Notes under the pieces: generated by a model
The model's database searches: none
What the model saw: only the letters and a program-made list of their open reading frames with translations
Told to the model about the DNA's origin: nothing
Shown here: piece after piece, positions 11,901-26,900 of the stretch
How the letters are laid out: each line of letters opens with the position of its first letter
How positions within the stretch are numbered: the first letter of the stretch is position 1
Position numbers and translations under genes: made by a program
Assembly: GCA_963971285.1 (NCBI GenBank)
Contig: OZ020256.1
Span: 1,986,501 to 2,050,500 of the forward strand
Length of the DNA: 64,000 nucleotides
Direction of reading: 5' to 3'
Source of the DNA: Astropecten irregularis
Lineage: Eukaryota > Echinodermata > Asteroidea > Paxillosida > Astropectinidae

Positions 11901-14900
11901 TATACCAATGCCCACTTCCTAACATGACGTCCTGACTTCACAAAAGCGTTGTAGTGGATGTAGTCAATCCACATCAATTTACATGAATATAATTTATCAC
12001 AAATCACATGACACATAGAGACACATAGGCCGAGAACTTTTTTCTTTTTGGGAAAAGATTGAATTGTAAAGTTCAGAAAGATTGCTTGGGGTTAGGAGGT
12101 CCTGACGCGTTTCGATCCTATAGCAGGATCTGTATCAAAGGCTAAATGAAGGCCAAATCTTCAGAAAGAATGTTTGTTATCGCGTCGTACAAATTCACCT
12201 TAAAACTGACTTGAAAGCCTATAACTTTCCAACCTGGGGCACAAACATTAGCAACATGAGCAAGACGGGAAGCAATCAATATGAATGGTGTGGTCTTGCA
12301 GGACATGCTATTTTCCGCCGTGATTACATCCCGGCTTGCAGTGGAAATAAGGACAGCTTTCCTCGGTACGTTAGTTGGAGCCAGCTTGAACTCCAATCTA
12401 TCGGGGGAAATCTGGACTTGATGGCTGGTCCTCGTGGGATCTCCATGACGGCTCAGCCTGAGAGTTGTTTAAAAAAAAATAAAACCTGCTTCGGAAAACG
12501 TTTCGTTTACCTCCCAAAAGGAACCAATTGCCTTGTTCTATAGTCATGTTGCAGACGACACAGTACACGAGTAGAAAACAAACTAGGAACAAAAATGTGG
12601 CACCATCAACTTCAAGACGAGGTCAGACTTTGCAAACCACAAATTGAATAAAATAAGGTAGATTCAGAATCGCATTTTGGTCGATTTCAACTCTTCCTTA
12701 TGTTGGTCTTCCAGTTAAACGATATCATACTGCACAAACGTAGCACTTTCAACTATCAATGTCGACTTTATTATATAGGCTTCCACGTTATCGTATACTG
12801 TCACCGCAAAACAAGGTGAAAATTAGACACAGAAACGACGATAATGATTATGTTAAGCTCAACGAGAGACATGTTTGTGCACTATACCCCACGTGATTAA
12901 CGAGCTTTCACCCGATTGGCTGGCACGGACGATACGCCGGCCCAACACACAGACAAATTTAGGCGGGAAAGCAGATATTTAGGCGGGAAAGCAAACATTG
13001 ACGCTCTAACTGTATAGTTTGCCCCAAGCATCCAATGCAGCCTAGACTTGATGACCTAGTGACGATGAATCTCGTGGAGTCCGTGGGTCATCACAGGTGT
13101 GATGTCTAGCTATATTATATCCCTCAGACGGATTCATTACATTTTGCCCGTTTAATTTCCACTTCCCCCGGGGGAGGCCTTGTAGACTCGTTGGTCGATA
13201 ACTGACATGTACGGAAGGTGATCACCGCGTCACCGCGGACAATCCACTTGATAACCGGAGATGGTTTCACTTTAGCCCGTCACGATGAGAGACAAGGGCA
13301 GTCTATCGTCAACTCGATATCCTCGATTTTATTCGGTGTTGGCATATCTATTTCTTACACTTGTTTTTTTATTTTGAATTCCAGCCAATATAAGCACGGC
13401 ACTAACAGAAAAAAGCAGCACGCGCCTGTACAGTTGCTGGGCTCCAGCTACGTCAGGAACGGCGTGAAAGTTATCCAATTCCACGGCCTGATTTTGTCCA
13501 GAAACTTTTGGTGGAACCCACCAACCATGACACTTACCTTGTTTGCGTCCAGCGGCTTACAGAGAATTTCCCATTGACACCACAATAGGACATTATTAAC
13601 CTTTGTTTCTATCTCTCTAGGTTGTTTACACAATGAGAAAGCAACACGCAGGCATCGCCATGGAGGGGAGAAAATTCAAAAGCTTTGCTCAGCAGATATT
13701 GCTTCATATTTCTTTCACTCGTCAAGGTAATTTCATGGAATTGCTAAATCAGAGCCTCTCTTTAAAATCTGAACCCCAGGGAGTGTATTGTATTATTTGG
13801 CGACGGAACATTTCTTGAGACACTTGTTTTCGAATGCAAACAGATTACAGGTAACAAAGGGCGCCACCTTGTGACACAATGTCACATTACCGCCCCTCCC
13901 CTTGAGAAATTCGGTCATAGTATAAAATGCACACATCTCGCCTAATCATTCGTCTTTGCTGCCCCGGTGATGGAGCGGTGACAGAAGTGACAACAATACA
14001 GCGAACAGCCGTCTGCAAAACCAACTTCATTTTGCCGAAATGCAAAATGCAATACTGACATTCAGGACAACATAATGTGTTATAAATCCATACAAAACAC
14101 TCAAAAAACACTCAGAAACACTACCCCTATTATACAAGTTCCAACAATAAATCTCAGTCAATCGAATCACAGAACAGTCCCGCCCATTTAGGCAGTAGGA
14201 AAGTGTGTTCCACGGCAGAATATCAAGCCATGAACAAAGCCACATATTGTGCTGCCGATATTAAACTTGAGGCTATACACGCGAGCCGTTGTAGATGCTA
14301 GTCATTTCGTCGTCGATGAGGCTTAAAAGCCACTCACAATCGAGGTGAAGAGGGAATGAAATACGAGGATAAGAACCATACAGATATAGGAATTATGATT
14401 CACCTTGAAGAGGAAAAATACATTCGCCAAACAGCGATAGGCATCGTGGTTTCGTGAGAAGCAAACGAGGCTACAACGAAGTATACACGCCAGTAGCGTG
14501 ACTGAACAAGCTAGATACTATAAGATTATCATTTTACAGTGATATAATCTAAACTTCCCGACGTGAACGGAAAAAGGAAAACGACTGGACTACAAACGGG
14601 CACTGGACTTTATTTTGAAGACGCGATGACAGGTGCTTCGGTCTGAGTGTAACTCAGTGATTTAAAGCAGTGAGATGGTGTAGATTGTCCAATGAAAAAA
14701 TAACCACAACGACGTCGTAGGGAGGAGATAAGCGATCAAGACGAGACGTCGACCAAGGTTGACGAAAATAACATTGGTAGGAGAGAGGGATTAGATCTGA
14801 CGCTATGGTACGTGACGGTATGTTGGCCGCTGTAGCCGTTCCTGGATCGGTCTGGGTCTCTGGTATACAGTTGGGGTTGGAAAGAGGCGGGCCAGCTGAA

Positions 14901-17900
14901 CGCGAGATGGTAGGATTCTATGAAATGCCTTTGACTTAAAACAAAGACCCTTTTGATCCAGAGCGATTTGCGTCACTCTCGAATTACAGCAAGATATATG
15001 GGCCTACAATTCCACTCATTTCTGTATCATGAGAACAAGTGCAATAGGGCCTTAAAGGTACGCCAAATTCTGAATCGGTGTACAAACATTAACTTGATTA
15101 AAAAACAGGAACAAATTCGACGAGTTATTGTTTTTATAGATCATATCTTACCAATGAGGGGGCTAGAACGACGCCATACTTGGGGACACTAATAGCAGAA
15201 AGGTTTGATTTGTCAACTATCTTCATGACAAGTAGGCCTACACATTCACGTGGTGGTTTTGATTTTTGATTTGTACTCACATATTGTGACGTCTGACAAA
15301 GCTCTCTCACAAGAACAAAGGAAGGCTACTCTGTTACATATTCATACTGATTCGAAATAAATTCAAATGGTTATGAGGGTCTGGCGATGCTACAATTAAC
15401 ATCTTTAAGCAAAGGATGAGCCTTAGACCTCCACTACAATTTGACTATTGTGACCAAAATAACGGTGACCTCTATGGTGCATGTTCAGGAAAAAAAGCAT
15501 TAACCTGGCGCAAAATGTTAGCCAAGTATGTTTCGGATCTCTCTTCAGAACGCCCAACACGTCTTGGCTGTCTGCCATGATTGGCACTATTCAGGTCGTA
15601 GCCTCACTCTAAATGGAATGATAACCTAAGCCACAACTTTACTCTCTCAGCACTTAAGTTAACAACCCTCCTCTGAAAATGCCTCCATGTTTGCTCGTTC
15701 ACTCAAATCCTACTGTCTCTATCAAACATTCTCGAGTAGAGGCTGTCGGCTCTGGCCAATTGCCAGGGTTATTGTTGTGTTTTTTGGTTTAAATTAACTC
15801 TAAAAGCGACCACTTAATTCCGGTTAGAGGTCAGGAGGAGTTTAAGTGGACCTTCAGCCTCTGTAACAACTGAAGCTCTGTCAACTGCAGCAGCGCGGCT
15901 CAGACGAACTCTACCCGTCCCATCTACTCATCAATAGTCATGGCGAGAAGAGGGGGCGTCCAGGACGCCTCCGCTCCGTCACAGACCTACCAGCGCCTCG
16001 CTCTGTTTACCTTGCAAATCTCGATACCGCTAGGAGGAGACAAGAGGGCACTAATAGATTGTTCGGGGTTGCCCAAAATTCAAGAATGTCTGAGTGTCTG
16101 AAATGCCAGACTTGTTCTGTAGGTGTCAAAGGTACTTAATGCCTCAACCAACTCTACTCATAATGAGAGCAAGGGCTTTGGGGTTCGTAGAGATTGTATC
16201 GGGAGTATTTAGGTTAATGGTTGCAAAGCTCAGCCTAAAGTTTGGAAGGGTTGAAGGGTATAGGTGCAGTGATGGGAGGTCTGTCTAAAATGGATAAATC
16301 AAATTGAAAATTGAAAGCGTAGGGCTGGCCTACTTTCAACATGATCCACGCGAGATGTTCATCCAAAGGTGTATTGAGCTCACGTTTCTGAAGTCATGTT
16401 CATGAAACTTAAAGCTAGAGGAAAGGGATGCTACCGTTGTTTAATACTACTCGACCGATAATCATTGGGAGACTTTTGAGACGTTGGCGGCAGCAGACTG
16501 AAGTCCTTTTTTTGCTATCTCTGAGCATGCGCACGCAATTATGCGCATGCGCGCGTGGTTGTGCGCGTGCGTACAAGTATTTTACACAAGTCGGACCCGT
16601 CTCCAACCATGGAACTTCTTGGTAGTGAAAAGGGCCTAGTATTGGACGCTTTAATCGCATACGTTTATTCTATCTTGGACGCGCCTTCGAGAAAATACTG
16701 AGTCCAGATCGGCGCGTCAGGCCCTCACATAATTATTGTTTTGCTTGATTGATATTTTGTGTCATATCAGTTTGAATGATGATTAATTGCCGAAAGAAAC
16801 AAACAATTTGCCAGGGTAATATATATTCTGTTTGATAGGCGTAACGTGTAAGAGTGTCGAGAACATTAATTTTTGGTTTTTATGGCAGGTTGAGCGTGAC
16901 TCCAGCACTCCTTGGGGTGCGTTCATAACTCCTTACACATGCTCGGCTTTGACCGGCTGTTGTTTGGCCTTGAGACCTCAGCTGGGGTGGTGTGGAGTCC
17001 TTAATTGCTATTATTATATCAGGGCAGTATTTGCTGTCAATGACGCTCATTAATAAAATCAGTCCAAAAATGGCAGGAATGTTTTGGATTTCACAAGGAC
17101 AACAAGAGGAAGTGGTTGCTGTTTTTTTTATTCGCATTGTAGTGAGGTCAGCTGAGCCTTATATCGCCTGCTGTGATAATGAAATTGTGCACACAATCAT
17201 ACTTTAATCACGGTATTCCTTGCTTATCACGAAGAGTGTCTCACACTTTGTCCTTGGAAAAAGATTTGAGTGTCTAGCTTCGCCAAATATTCTGCCAGAA
17301 AGAAAGGGCAATGAAAGATTTTTGATTCAGCCTTCTGTTTCTAACACTGGTAATTTGTTCAATTGTTCCGAGGTCTTGGGTTAATGGGTTATCATGTAAA
17401 ATGTTATACAACAAAAACAAGAGTTTAAATCCGTCAACCGCTAATTACGCGTTTGCAGTAGCACTTTTTATAGTGACGTATTTATCACTTTTGTGGGCGT
17501 GTAGACCAATATGCCTACAAGTTTTTGCAGAGAACAGGAAGATCTCAACGTTTCGGACACAGTATAAGCTCCGTCCAAAGCACACTAACCCTACTGCTAA
17601 GCCAACTAACTACTACCTTCACTTCAATAGCTTAAATCTCATTAATTGATGTTTAATTAAATACAAGTCATAAACTGCTGCAAACTGCTCATCAGCCAAA
17701 ATGACCTGAAATGTACCTTTATTTACTCCTGTTTGGAGTAATAGGAGGGCCTGACGCATTTCGATCCTGATAATTATGAATTTATAATTGCACATTCTTC
17801 CAATAATTACAGCCAATTATAGTTAATTATCAATGTGATCATTTTAAACAGACCTACACCTTTAGCTAATGCATGCGTTTGCCAAACAGGAATGCTAGGT

Positions 17901-20900
17901 ATTTCATGTCTGTGAAATGTATAGAATATGAAAGTCAAATTCTCCTTTCCATGAAACTGTGGAGGAAAGAATATGACACGACATTGGGTTGTGGTATGAT
18001 ACAGTGTTAATTTGCACGCAGAGCCTGCTGGTCGACGTTGGGAGAAGTTGAACCGCCAGTCAAAAGTCACGCGACGCAGACACTACACCCAGACAAATGA
18101 TAGCAAAAAGCACCTTGACGTAATGATATCATTAATCCACACAGCAGGGCCCTCATACAATAATAATGCATTCGATCAAATTAACGACTGAACGATCAAC
18201 ATAGCAGTACCTGCTTACACAAATTCCCTTTTTATAATTTTCTGGTCGAAAACACTCTTAGAATTCCGCAAGAATTAATTTTCCATTTCCCCCGAGTAGC
18301 CTTCACAGGAAAGCCTGGCATTTAGCCCATCAAGCCCCTCAACATTCCTCGCACGCACCGCTTGGACATTTCCTGTCGATGGAGCAGAAATTTTCATTGT
18401 GAGCCCAAGGCTATAGACTTTGAATTGAAATAACACCGATCTTGCGTAAAGCAAACATAATAGAATGAATGAATGACAAAACTATCATAATCGCTGGGTT
18501 TGTAGAACCAACCGTTAACGGTCAATGGCACTGCCTGTGGCGATTTTACAACATTTCCACAATTCTCACCCTATTTCAAAGCAAACACGACCAGATTCAC
18601 GCACAAGCTACAGGAAACCACTGAAATACCACGTCGCAAACTTAACTGGGGTCGATTTCACCAAACTCATTGTAATTTACTATCAATCCTAGGATTTGTG
18701 ATGCATTGCAGTCCTTCGTAGGTTAGCCCCCCTACGAGGGGTTATCCTTCGTAACTAGAGTTACGATCGATCGTAGGGCTACGAGGAATTACACTGTCTT
18801 GCGTCTTGTTGCATCATGTACCAACAAGACGCATTCAACAATCTTTGGAGGTAGTTTAAAAATTAAGGACAAGAAGAGGTACATGTCAAGAACTATGAAC
18901 CACAATTTGCAAGTATATTAAGTTTTATAAGAGTCTTAATGATGTCTGCTATTGGATCATCTGGTTGTTAAGTTCAACCATTCAAATTGACTAAAACAGC
19001 CAAGAGGTAGATAGAAACACGAGTGCATTTTCATCAGCTGGAAAAGCCAGCTGATGAAGTTTGAACTTGTGCTAGTGCTATTCTGTCGGTCAATCTTTTT
19101 TGGACACACTGTTAGGGACGTGGCCGTTGTTTTTTATTTCGAGGCCAGCTCTTTTCTCTGCTCAATGTGCAAGGGTGTTGTCTTTTTTGTATTTACGGCA
19201 TTTTCCCACGGCAAAGTTGTGTTTGGTGAGTGACGGTTTTATTAGGCATCGTCAAAGCATATCAATCATTAAAATGAAAAGCGTGAGCCAACTGACCGTG
19301 CGTGTTCGTGGCGAAGGCAGCGGTTAGAATATAATGTCAAAGAAATTACACTGCAATACCAATGGTAACCTACGGTAACATGTACCCTAACTAATGGTTA
19401 TCTATGGGCGTTTAGGGAATGGAAGCTCAGGCTCCGGCTCCATTTCGTGAATATATTCTGAAATAAATTGTATTAAAAATAGAGTCTTTTGGCTGCGGTT
19501 CTGCAGTAGATTTTCTGGTTTGAAAAGGAAAACAGAGTTTCAGCATCAATGAAAAACCACATCCACGATGTTTTCAGCATATGGATGTCAGAGCTGGAGA
19601 ATGAGCTGAAACTTAAGCCTCCGTTTCGTAAAAGCCTTTTGGAAAGATTTGAGGCTTTGCATAATTATGTGGATCGGTTTGCGGAAACACCATGTAAGAA
19701 TCGTTCGTACTTTCGCACTCTATTTCGTTCGCACTTCTCGTAAGGTCTCAACGTTTCAGACTAGCCTGCTCTAGTCCTCATCAGGAGACTAGATTACTAT
19801 AGTAATCTATGGGCAAATAATAATTATAAAGTATAACGGTAGCTATATGGTAGCTTATGCTAAAATGATGGCTTGTGCACATGACAACCTATGGGAGCCA
19901 ACTTAATAGGGAGCAATATGGACACTATGAGAACTTGTGACAACTAATGGTAAGTTAGTAACTAATGGTAATTCCTCTACTGATAATGGCACAGTGTTCA
20001 GCTGCACCATAGGTATCCAATTATTAATATGGCTATCTAAGAGCGCTTAATACCAACATAAGTTTAGAAATCCTCCGAAAATAGCTAGACACTCACGTCC
20101 ATCCCTTACAAACAGAGCCTAATTGCTCTTTTTGCCCCTTCTCTTGAAAAGAAAGAGAGCTTAATAGATTACTCAGATAGTAATAATTTGATCAAGGACA
20201 CGGCACAGACCGTGTTAGAAGGGTCAGTCATGACGAATCCAGTAAAGAAGATGATAATTATTTTTCCTAAGACCCCTAATAATGCTGACACGATATAGGC
20301 TTATCGCATGCACTCAAGGATCCCAGCGTGGAAGGGAGTTATAAATAGCTAGCTGGGCCGTTCAGGTCCAGTGGATACCAAGGGGGAAGGCTCGGCACGG
20401 AATTGGAGGAAATTTATTACCAATAAGACGCGTTCTAAAAAAAGAACGGGCAGAACCGATGAGTAATGAGCTATAATTAGTATATGAAATGTGTCAGGGT
20501 TTCACTTCTCTTGAAGTACACACTGGCTGGCACGGAGAATTGTTGGTCAGCAAAAAGGAATCCATGCCGGGCAATTTGACCTAGGAGACCTTGAAGAGCC
20601 AAGCCAAGTGCTTGGTCCCTAAAAACCGCCCTACATTCCCTTACCTCTGTCGTCGATTTCACCAAACTCGTCGTAACTTACTATCTATCGTAGGGCATTG
20701 CAGCCCTACGTAGGAAACGGTGGGTTATCCTTCGTAACTCAAGTTACGATCGATCGCAGGGCTTCGTGAAATCGACCACAGAGCTGACAGCACGTTCAGA
20801 GGGAACATTGAGATGTGCACGCCTGAATTAAACCATGTGTTGTGAAGATCAAATACAAATGGATTCAGTAGGTTTCAATAATTTATGGGAAACATTATTT

Positions 20901-23900
20901 TCTTGGAATTCTGACCTTTTCGACCAAAGTCTCTTTTAAACAGAAATTGCCACCGGCTGATTTCGCTTCCAGCATACAAAATTGGGCCGTTGTCTTTTCG
21001 CCGTTGTCTTCTGCATAACGTGGCGAACGTTTGGGTGAGGTTTTCACATAATTAGTTCATGATAAGCACTGTGAAATATGGATGGTTGGAATTCGTTGAA
21101 AAGATACGACTAACACTACTTTCATAACTATACCTCATGCATATTCAACAGGCGACTGAGATATTTCATTGGTCCATTCCAATAAGAACTCGAGCGTAGG
21201 ACAGTTCTCACTATTTCCGGCCCCGACAAAAAATGTCGTGAGGATTCCTGGCGATTTCCCTCCATAAGTATCCCAGATCTGGCATTTGGTATCATTTTAA
21301 TGTGAATTGTTAACCTTTAATTGCGTTCATGGCGAGGCAGGAGAGAGCAGCTGTATGGCTTAGGCGAAACCCAAGCAAACGATCGCTACAAGCGAAATAG
21401 ACTTCACGAGCGTTTGAACCTCAGACCGTGCACACTCAGTCTTATGCCTCATCCTATCTCACATATGATGACGGAAAAATCCAATCCCCACAAATTGAGA
21501 ACAGCTTGACCAAAGAATCGATTAATTATAAGCCAGCATCCTCGATTGATTTGGATTGCTAGAACTTTATAGCAGTGGACACCATATAGTTGATGACAGT
21601 TCCTTCCTGCAAGCAGGCCGCACGGGTCAATAATTGCCAGGGAGGAATGAAGTATTGATCTTGAAATACAAACTGAAAATTGTTGCCATGTGGGATTTGT
21701 GGGTGGATGGGTGGGGGTCTGATAATGGTCAATAAATTTCGGCCAGGTATGAGAACTCTTGACAAGTTTGACCTATAATGAATCGGCAATCCGTGATTGT
21801 TGACCAATGCTGAGGAAATACCGACGCCTGTAAAGCTGTAATATACGCAGCCAGCTGCTCTAAGCACGGGACGAGGCATCAGCCAACAGCACAGCACTTT
21901 CAACACCTGGTCAGGAAATCTATAAAATGAGAGCTATAACCCCAGACGACGCTGACACCAAGACTGTCCAAGCGAAAATCCTCAACCCGAGTCTTACCGG
22001 TGAACGTCTCTCAGAGCTAGCCCGGATATGAGGCAAAATGCACCCGGGATGGCAACTGCAAACCGCGCTGACATCAAATGGGCATGAAACCACACAGACG
22101 TCCAGGAAAACAAACCCTATAACCGGAAACTTTTGGGTTTTTTTTTTCAGATAGTGATGATTTTTTCCTCTCTAAATGAGAAAGTGCTTGTCCAAGACAA
22201 GTTAAGTGACAGCAGCATGCGTCAAGTGTCTGCTACGAATCGAACCACATGTACGTCAACCCGTGAGTGTACATTCCACAACAGGAAATATTTCATCTAA
22301 ACCATATACTGCCTCACTCGCAGCATTTGGTCATCGAAAGCAACGGAAAAAAACTGGACATATTAATTCAAACCTCACTAGCACTTTAAACTCGAGGTCA
22401 TCAATGAAACACAAAATGGCAACTTCAAGAACCAGTATTTCACTACATGCCTCTTATAATCTTCTAGCTTTGCATGTAGGCCTACATTCCATCTATAGTA
22501 AGCAAGTTGCAGCACCGACATTTATATAGGAATTCATTGTGATTTGGACATAAAACAAGCGAATGACAAAAATAATGAAACTCAATAAAGGGTGGCAATT
22601 CGGATAGGAGATGCTTTTCAGTTTTCTTATCTAGAGGCGAGAGGCTTTATGAAGTAGACACTTGGGCTGAACGGAAATGATACAGCTGTATTGAACACAA
22701 GCTGCTGTAATTAATAACATGTTCGCGCGACAACGAAAGTCCGTGGCAGAAGCTCTTGACAAAGTACAACACCACGCGTCTGCACATTCAGCGCATCCGC
22801 TACCCAACCACTTGGCGATGGGCTCGAGATCTGACCTTGGAAAATAATGATGGAGGCAGGAACGATGAATGACGCACCCATCATCATAATCACCATCAAA
22901 AAATCATAACAGGTGCCTTTGGCATCCGATGAGGCCTAGCGAAAATTGAAAAGACTCTCCGTTAAAAAGACGTCCCCAACATTCGACTGCTTCCCTAAAC
23001 AGCGACCACAGACCACAAATTGGCTGTAATTGCAAATCCTCCGTCGAGTTCTCGTTAACTATCTTGGATTAGCGCTATCTTCGTGAGACACCTATCCTGA
23101 GTAGAGGCTTCGAACTCTGCCAGGCACTGACTGACAGGACGAGAAGAGATGGAGAGATGTGGGAGGGGGTCGGTAAGGCGAGGCGTTGACATGTGGTATC
23201 ATTTCTTTCTACGTGACATTTCTATCTCTGAAGCCAGCCTGAGGGTAAAGCCCGATCTAGGGCCTTTTTTTTTGGGGGGGGGGACGCTCGCAATGCTGAC
23301 GATTCAAGAATGGGTGTTGGGTATAAATCTTTGATTCACTCGGAGCTCGGCTCTGTCCTCCAAGTCAAGAAGGCAACCATCAAGGGCGTCCTTGGCTCTT
23401 GCGAACGAAGCATACCAACTTCACTACCCATAAGCACACATCAAGACGCGACGTTCTCGCAATAGACGACCCCACTGCACAAGCACAAGACAAAACCCCA
23501 TCTCTATGTTTGCTATACCTCAAGACCATGTAACTCCCACCTTCTTGCAGTAAGCAATCACAAAGGGAAAGTTTAACTCCTTTTTAGTCTGAATTCCTGA
23601 TTCCTTGCAGGAGGTTTGCGTGCAAAGGGTGAAGCCAAATCACCAAGTTACAGTGTTGACCGAAAGGTTACATAGCCTAAGCTTCATAATCCGTCTTAAC
23701 TGGTCCACCCACAGGCAACATCACGGTCGATCGAAACACGTGCCTCGCGTAAATTCTGTTTCCCTCCAATTATTCAATGGCAGTTTTATAAACATGGCAT
23801 TGCCCTGTGATAATCTTACATTACGAATCCACGTGGACATATCAGTCATTTAAAGGTATAAGTTCGACCAATTATGTTGATGGTGTTTTGGAGACAGAAC

Positions 23901-26900
23901 ATTTATTCAAATCACAAGGAAAAAAAGTATGACACGTGACCTCAAAAGTTGTTCGGAACCAGAAATCGTCTCTTTTTCTTTTCATTTTTTTTGCAGGGAA
24001 CCACAGTGAGTTCTTGGTATCCTTCATCGAAGGGCCCGCGGCTATGGATGCACGTGCGTTAGCAAAAGCGGAAAGGGGGGAGTGGGGAGGCTTCCCCTGG
24101 GGTCACCCAGAGGAGACTGGACCCGCTGTGGTAAGCCACAGCCGAACGCCCCTCTCTCTGGTCAGCAGAAAGAGGTTTGCTGGGAGGTTCTTCTAAGTTC
24201 AAGGCGTTGGTCGGTTCCTTCACGGAGGAAAACCTCCTTAGTCGCTTTGAGGCGATCATCAAGGCGCTGCGATTTAGAGAGATGTATCGAAGATTTGGTT
24301 GGGGCTGATGATACCATCTTTGCTCGTTATAATGGAGTGAAGGGTGTAACAGACGTTTATGGCCGGCCTGGTTTACCAAGTTACCAAACCCTACATGTAC
24401 CACGCTGTATACAGCACAGGTTCCTGCAAGGTACATGCATGTTCCCTGAACAGTACATATCCAGCGTTTGGCACTCATGGTCCAATTCACGTCCCCGCCC
24501 ATTTTGTTGTCGTGTGCCCTGTATACCCCGTCCCACGGGGGACGCATGTACCGTGTGATTCAAAACGAAATGGCCAGGAGGGTCCCACCAGCTGTCTGCT
24601 TAAGTGTGAGAGGTTAGTGAGGTAGACGTCGCCAAGTGCTTGCTGTATTGCCTACAATCAGACACATAATCAATGTAAACACAAACATGAATAACAAGAA
24701 ACTCCCCCTTAAAGTGAAACAAGACTTGGAGGTTACTCTCCCAGGCTTTGCCATGCAACATGTCCAACTTCAAAAGTCGCAATGGATGAGTCAGTTGGCG
24801 CTCGGGAAACCAGTTCAGTGGAACATCGAGACTGTAAAAACACTGCCAATATTCAAACGGGAATACGCGGAGGGATGCCGCTCATTACCAGTTTCCTGAG
24901 GTTTCAGAGCTTTTTTTTCTTTCTCCAGCAGTCTCACCGAGACCGCCTCGTTGTCTTGGCCCGGGGAAATGCGCTCTGCTGCCGCAGGGAATCCTTGTCA
25001 CTCCACGACAGTTCCCATTTCAAATACATTTCAGCTGAAACGGTATACAGAGTGACTCGGCAGTGGGTAGCACATCTTTAAAATACCCCCAACGAAGTCG
25101 AGACTTTTGAAAAGAAATGCCAATTATGATGGGAGTCTTGGGACATTTTGTTTAAAGTCGAATGTCTTTTACTTGTACACGTTCAGTCAGCAGAGTTTCA
25201 GAGAGGCAAACATAAAATGTAAATGTAAAAGGCGCCAGAATCTATCACAGCAGGCTGTTTGCAGAGAGCTAAAGCTCCATCTTTGCGGATTGGCCCTTTA
25301 AGACTCCTGTACCTTTTGACTCCGATCCGAACGCCGACCCATTTTTCGCTCGTTGTCCTTAAGATGTTAATTTCCGGATTTGGATTTCTGGCTTTCGTAT
25401 GGGGAAGAAACAATGCGAGATGCTGGGAAACATGTCAACACACTTTTCTGAAAGAAGCTAAGTCTGATTGAGGTTTGGTTTGCATTGTTTTGGTTTTGTT
25501 TGTTTTGTTGTTTGTTTGTTTGTTGCTTTTTTTTTCTCAGGAAATACAACTTCTCAAAGTGATTCATTTTTGAGAGAGGTATTTCAGAGACGCATTCCTT
25601 TCTATTAATACAGTTTTAAGTATAGAATTCTGACTGATTCGAGTAAAATGCTGTATTTGGGTTACTGTGCAAATTGCAAGGACCTATACGTGCAGGACCG
25701 CTGTTCAAACTGTAATCAACTTAACCTGATCAACGGGAAGCAGAGAGTGATGGTTGCTCAGATGAGGCGGAAAGCTCTGATGTTTAAGACAGCGTCAGAA
25801 CCGATTGGGAGGACGAATCCGTGAAGGTTATAGACTTGAATCTCTGGCCGACATTTAGGTAAAATCGAACCTGGCATCATTAAATGGGTTTGACATTTTG
25901 CAAGCATCCACAACTCAGATGTTACAATTTCTGAAGGGAGCTATAAAATGAGTTCTTGGACGCCGTAGATGGCAGGAGTCTATTAATATCAGTCTCAAGA
26001 TGGTTTGATGAGTGGAATGGACTTCATTAACAAAACTGTAGCTGATGGATGGGTGCACATGAAGGCTTCAGTCAACAGGACGCCTCCAACTCTTCGCAAC
26101 ATGCGAGGTTCGGATGCTGTGAATCTTATAAGCCTAGCTTTGCCCACACTTTGGCTCAACACTGACGTTGAGTAGGCCAAAAACCTTCGACGGATTACTA
26201 AGGCCATCGGAAAGACGTAATACAGTGGGTGTGGGATTCTTATCAAATGTTGATGAACATTCTGTCAACTCAGTACAATGAAGGGGGTGGGTGGGTACTG
26301 GAGAGGTCCAGAACTTCATACAACTTCCCTATAGCAGTGTCAAGAAATACAGGCTTGCACAGCATACGATCGTGACAGCGACAACCCGACACTATAAAAC
26401 ACGCACAACGCGACAATTCAATTTCCCTACGAATCTGCTGACTTGATCGTTCCTGAAAACTTGTAACAGGTGCCCTACCTGTCATTTCTCTTGTTCAGGG
26501 GGTAAAATCAAAACATTGACTGTAACTTTTTTTTCTATTCTAGACAGGTTGACGAGAAGTATATCATGCTTCCGCTATTGACTTAAGGGAACGGTGCCCT
26601 TTTAACAAATCAACTCGGCTAAATGGGTTTAAATTGGATACATTACTCCCAGGTAATTTCTGTTAGAATAGCAACTTGTGAGTTCCAGAGAAATCAAAAT
26701 GGAAGAATTTCTCTCAACGCTATGATTGAAATTGAACAACAGCTGAGTGAGCAAAGCAACACACAAGGTGTAGGCCTTACCTTGTTAATACGCGGTTTGT
26801 GGATAGGCTAGGTACACCTGTGGCACACGTCCACATTCCAAGGAATAAGAGCCCAGGGGTTAATAACGTCAACTCAAATTTTCACGGTAAAATGGAAATG

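Noticed and set aside
24059-24558. Overlapping open frames of about 160 codons on both strands
   Set aside because: No family motif, no Cys or hydrophobic pattern, no splice context. Both strands are open because the local sequence is GC-rich and stop-poor.
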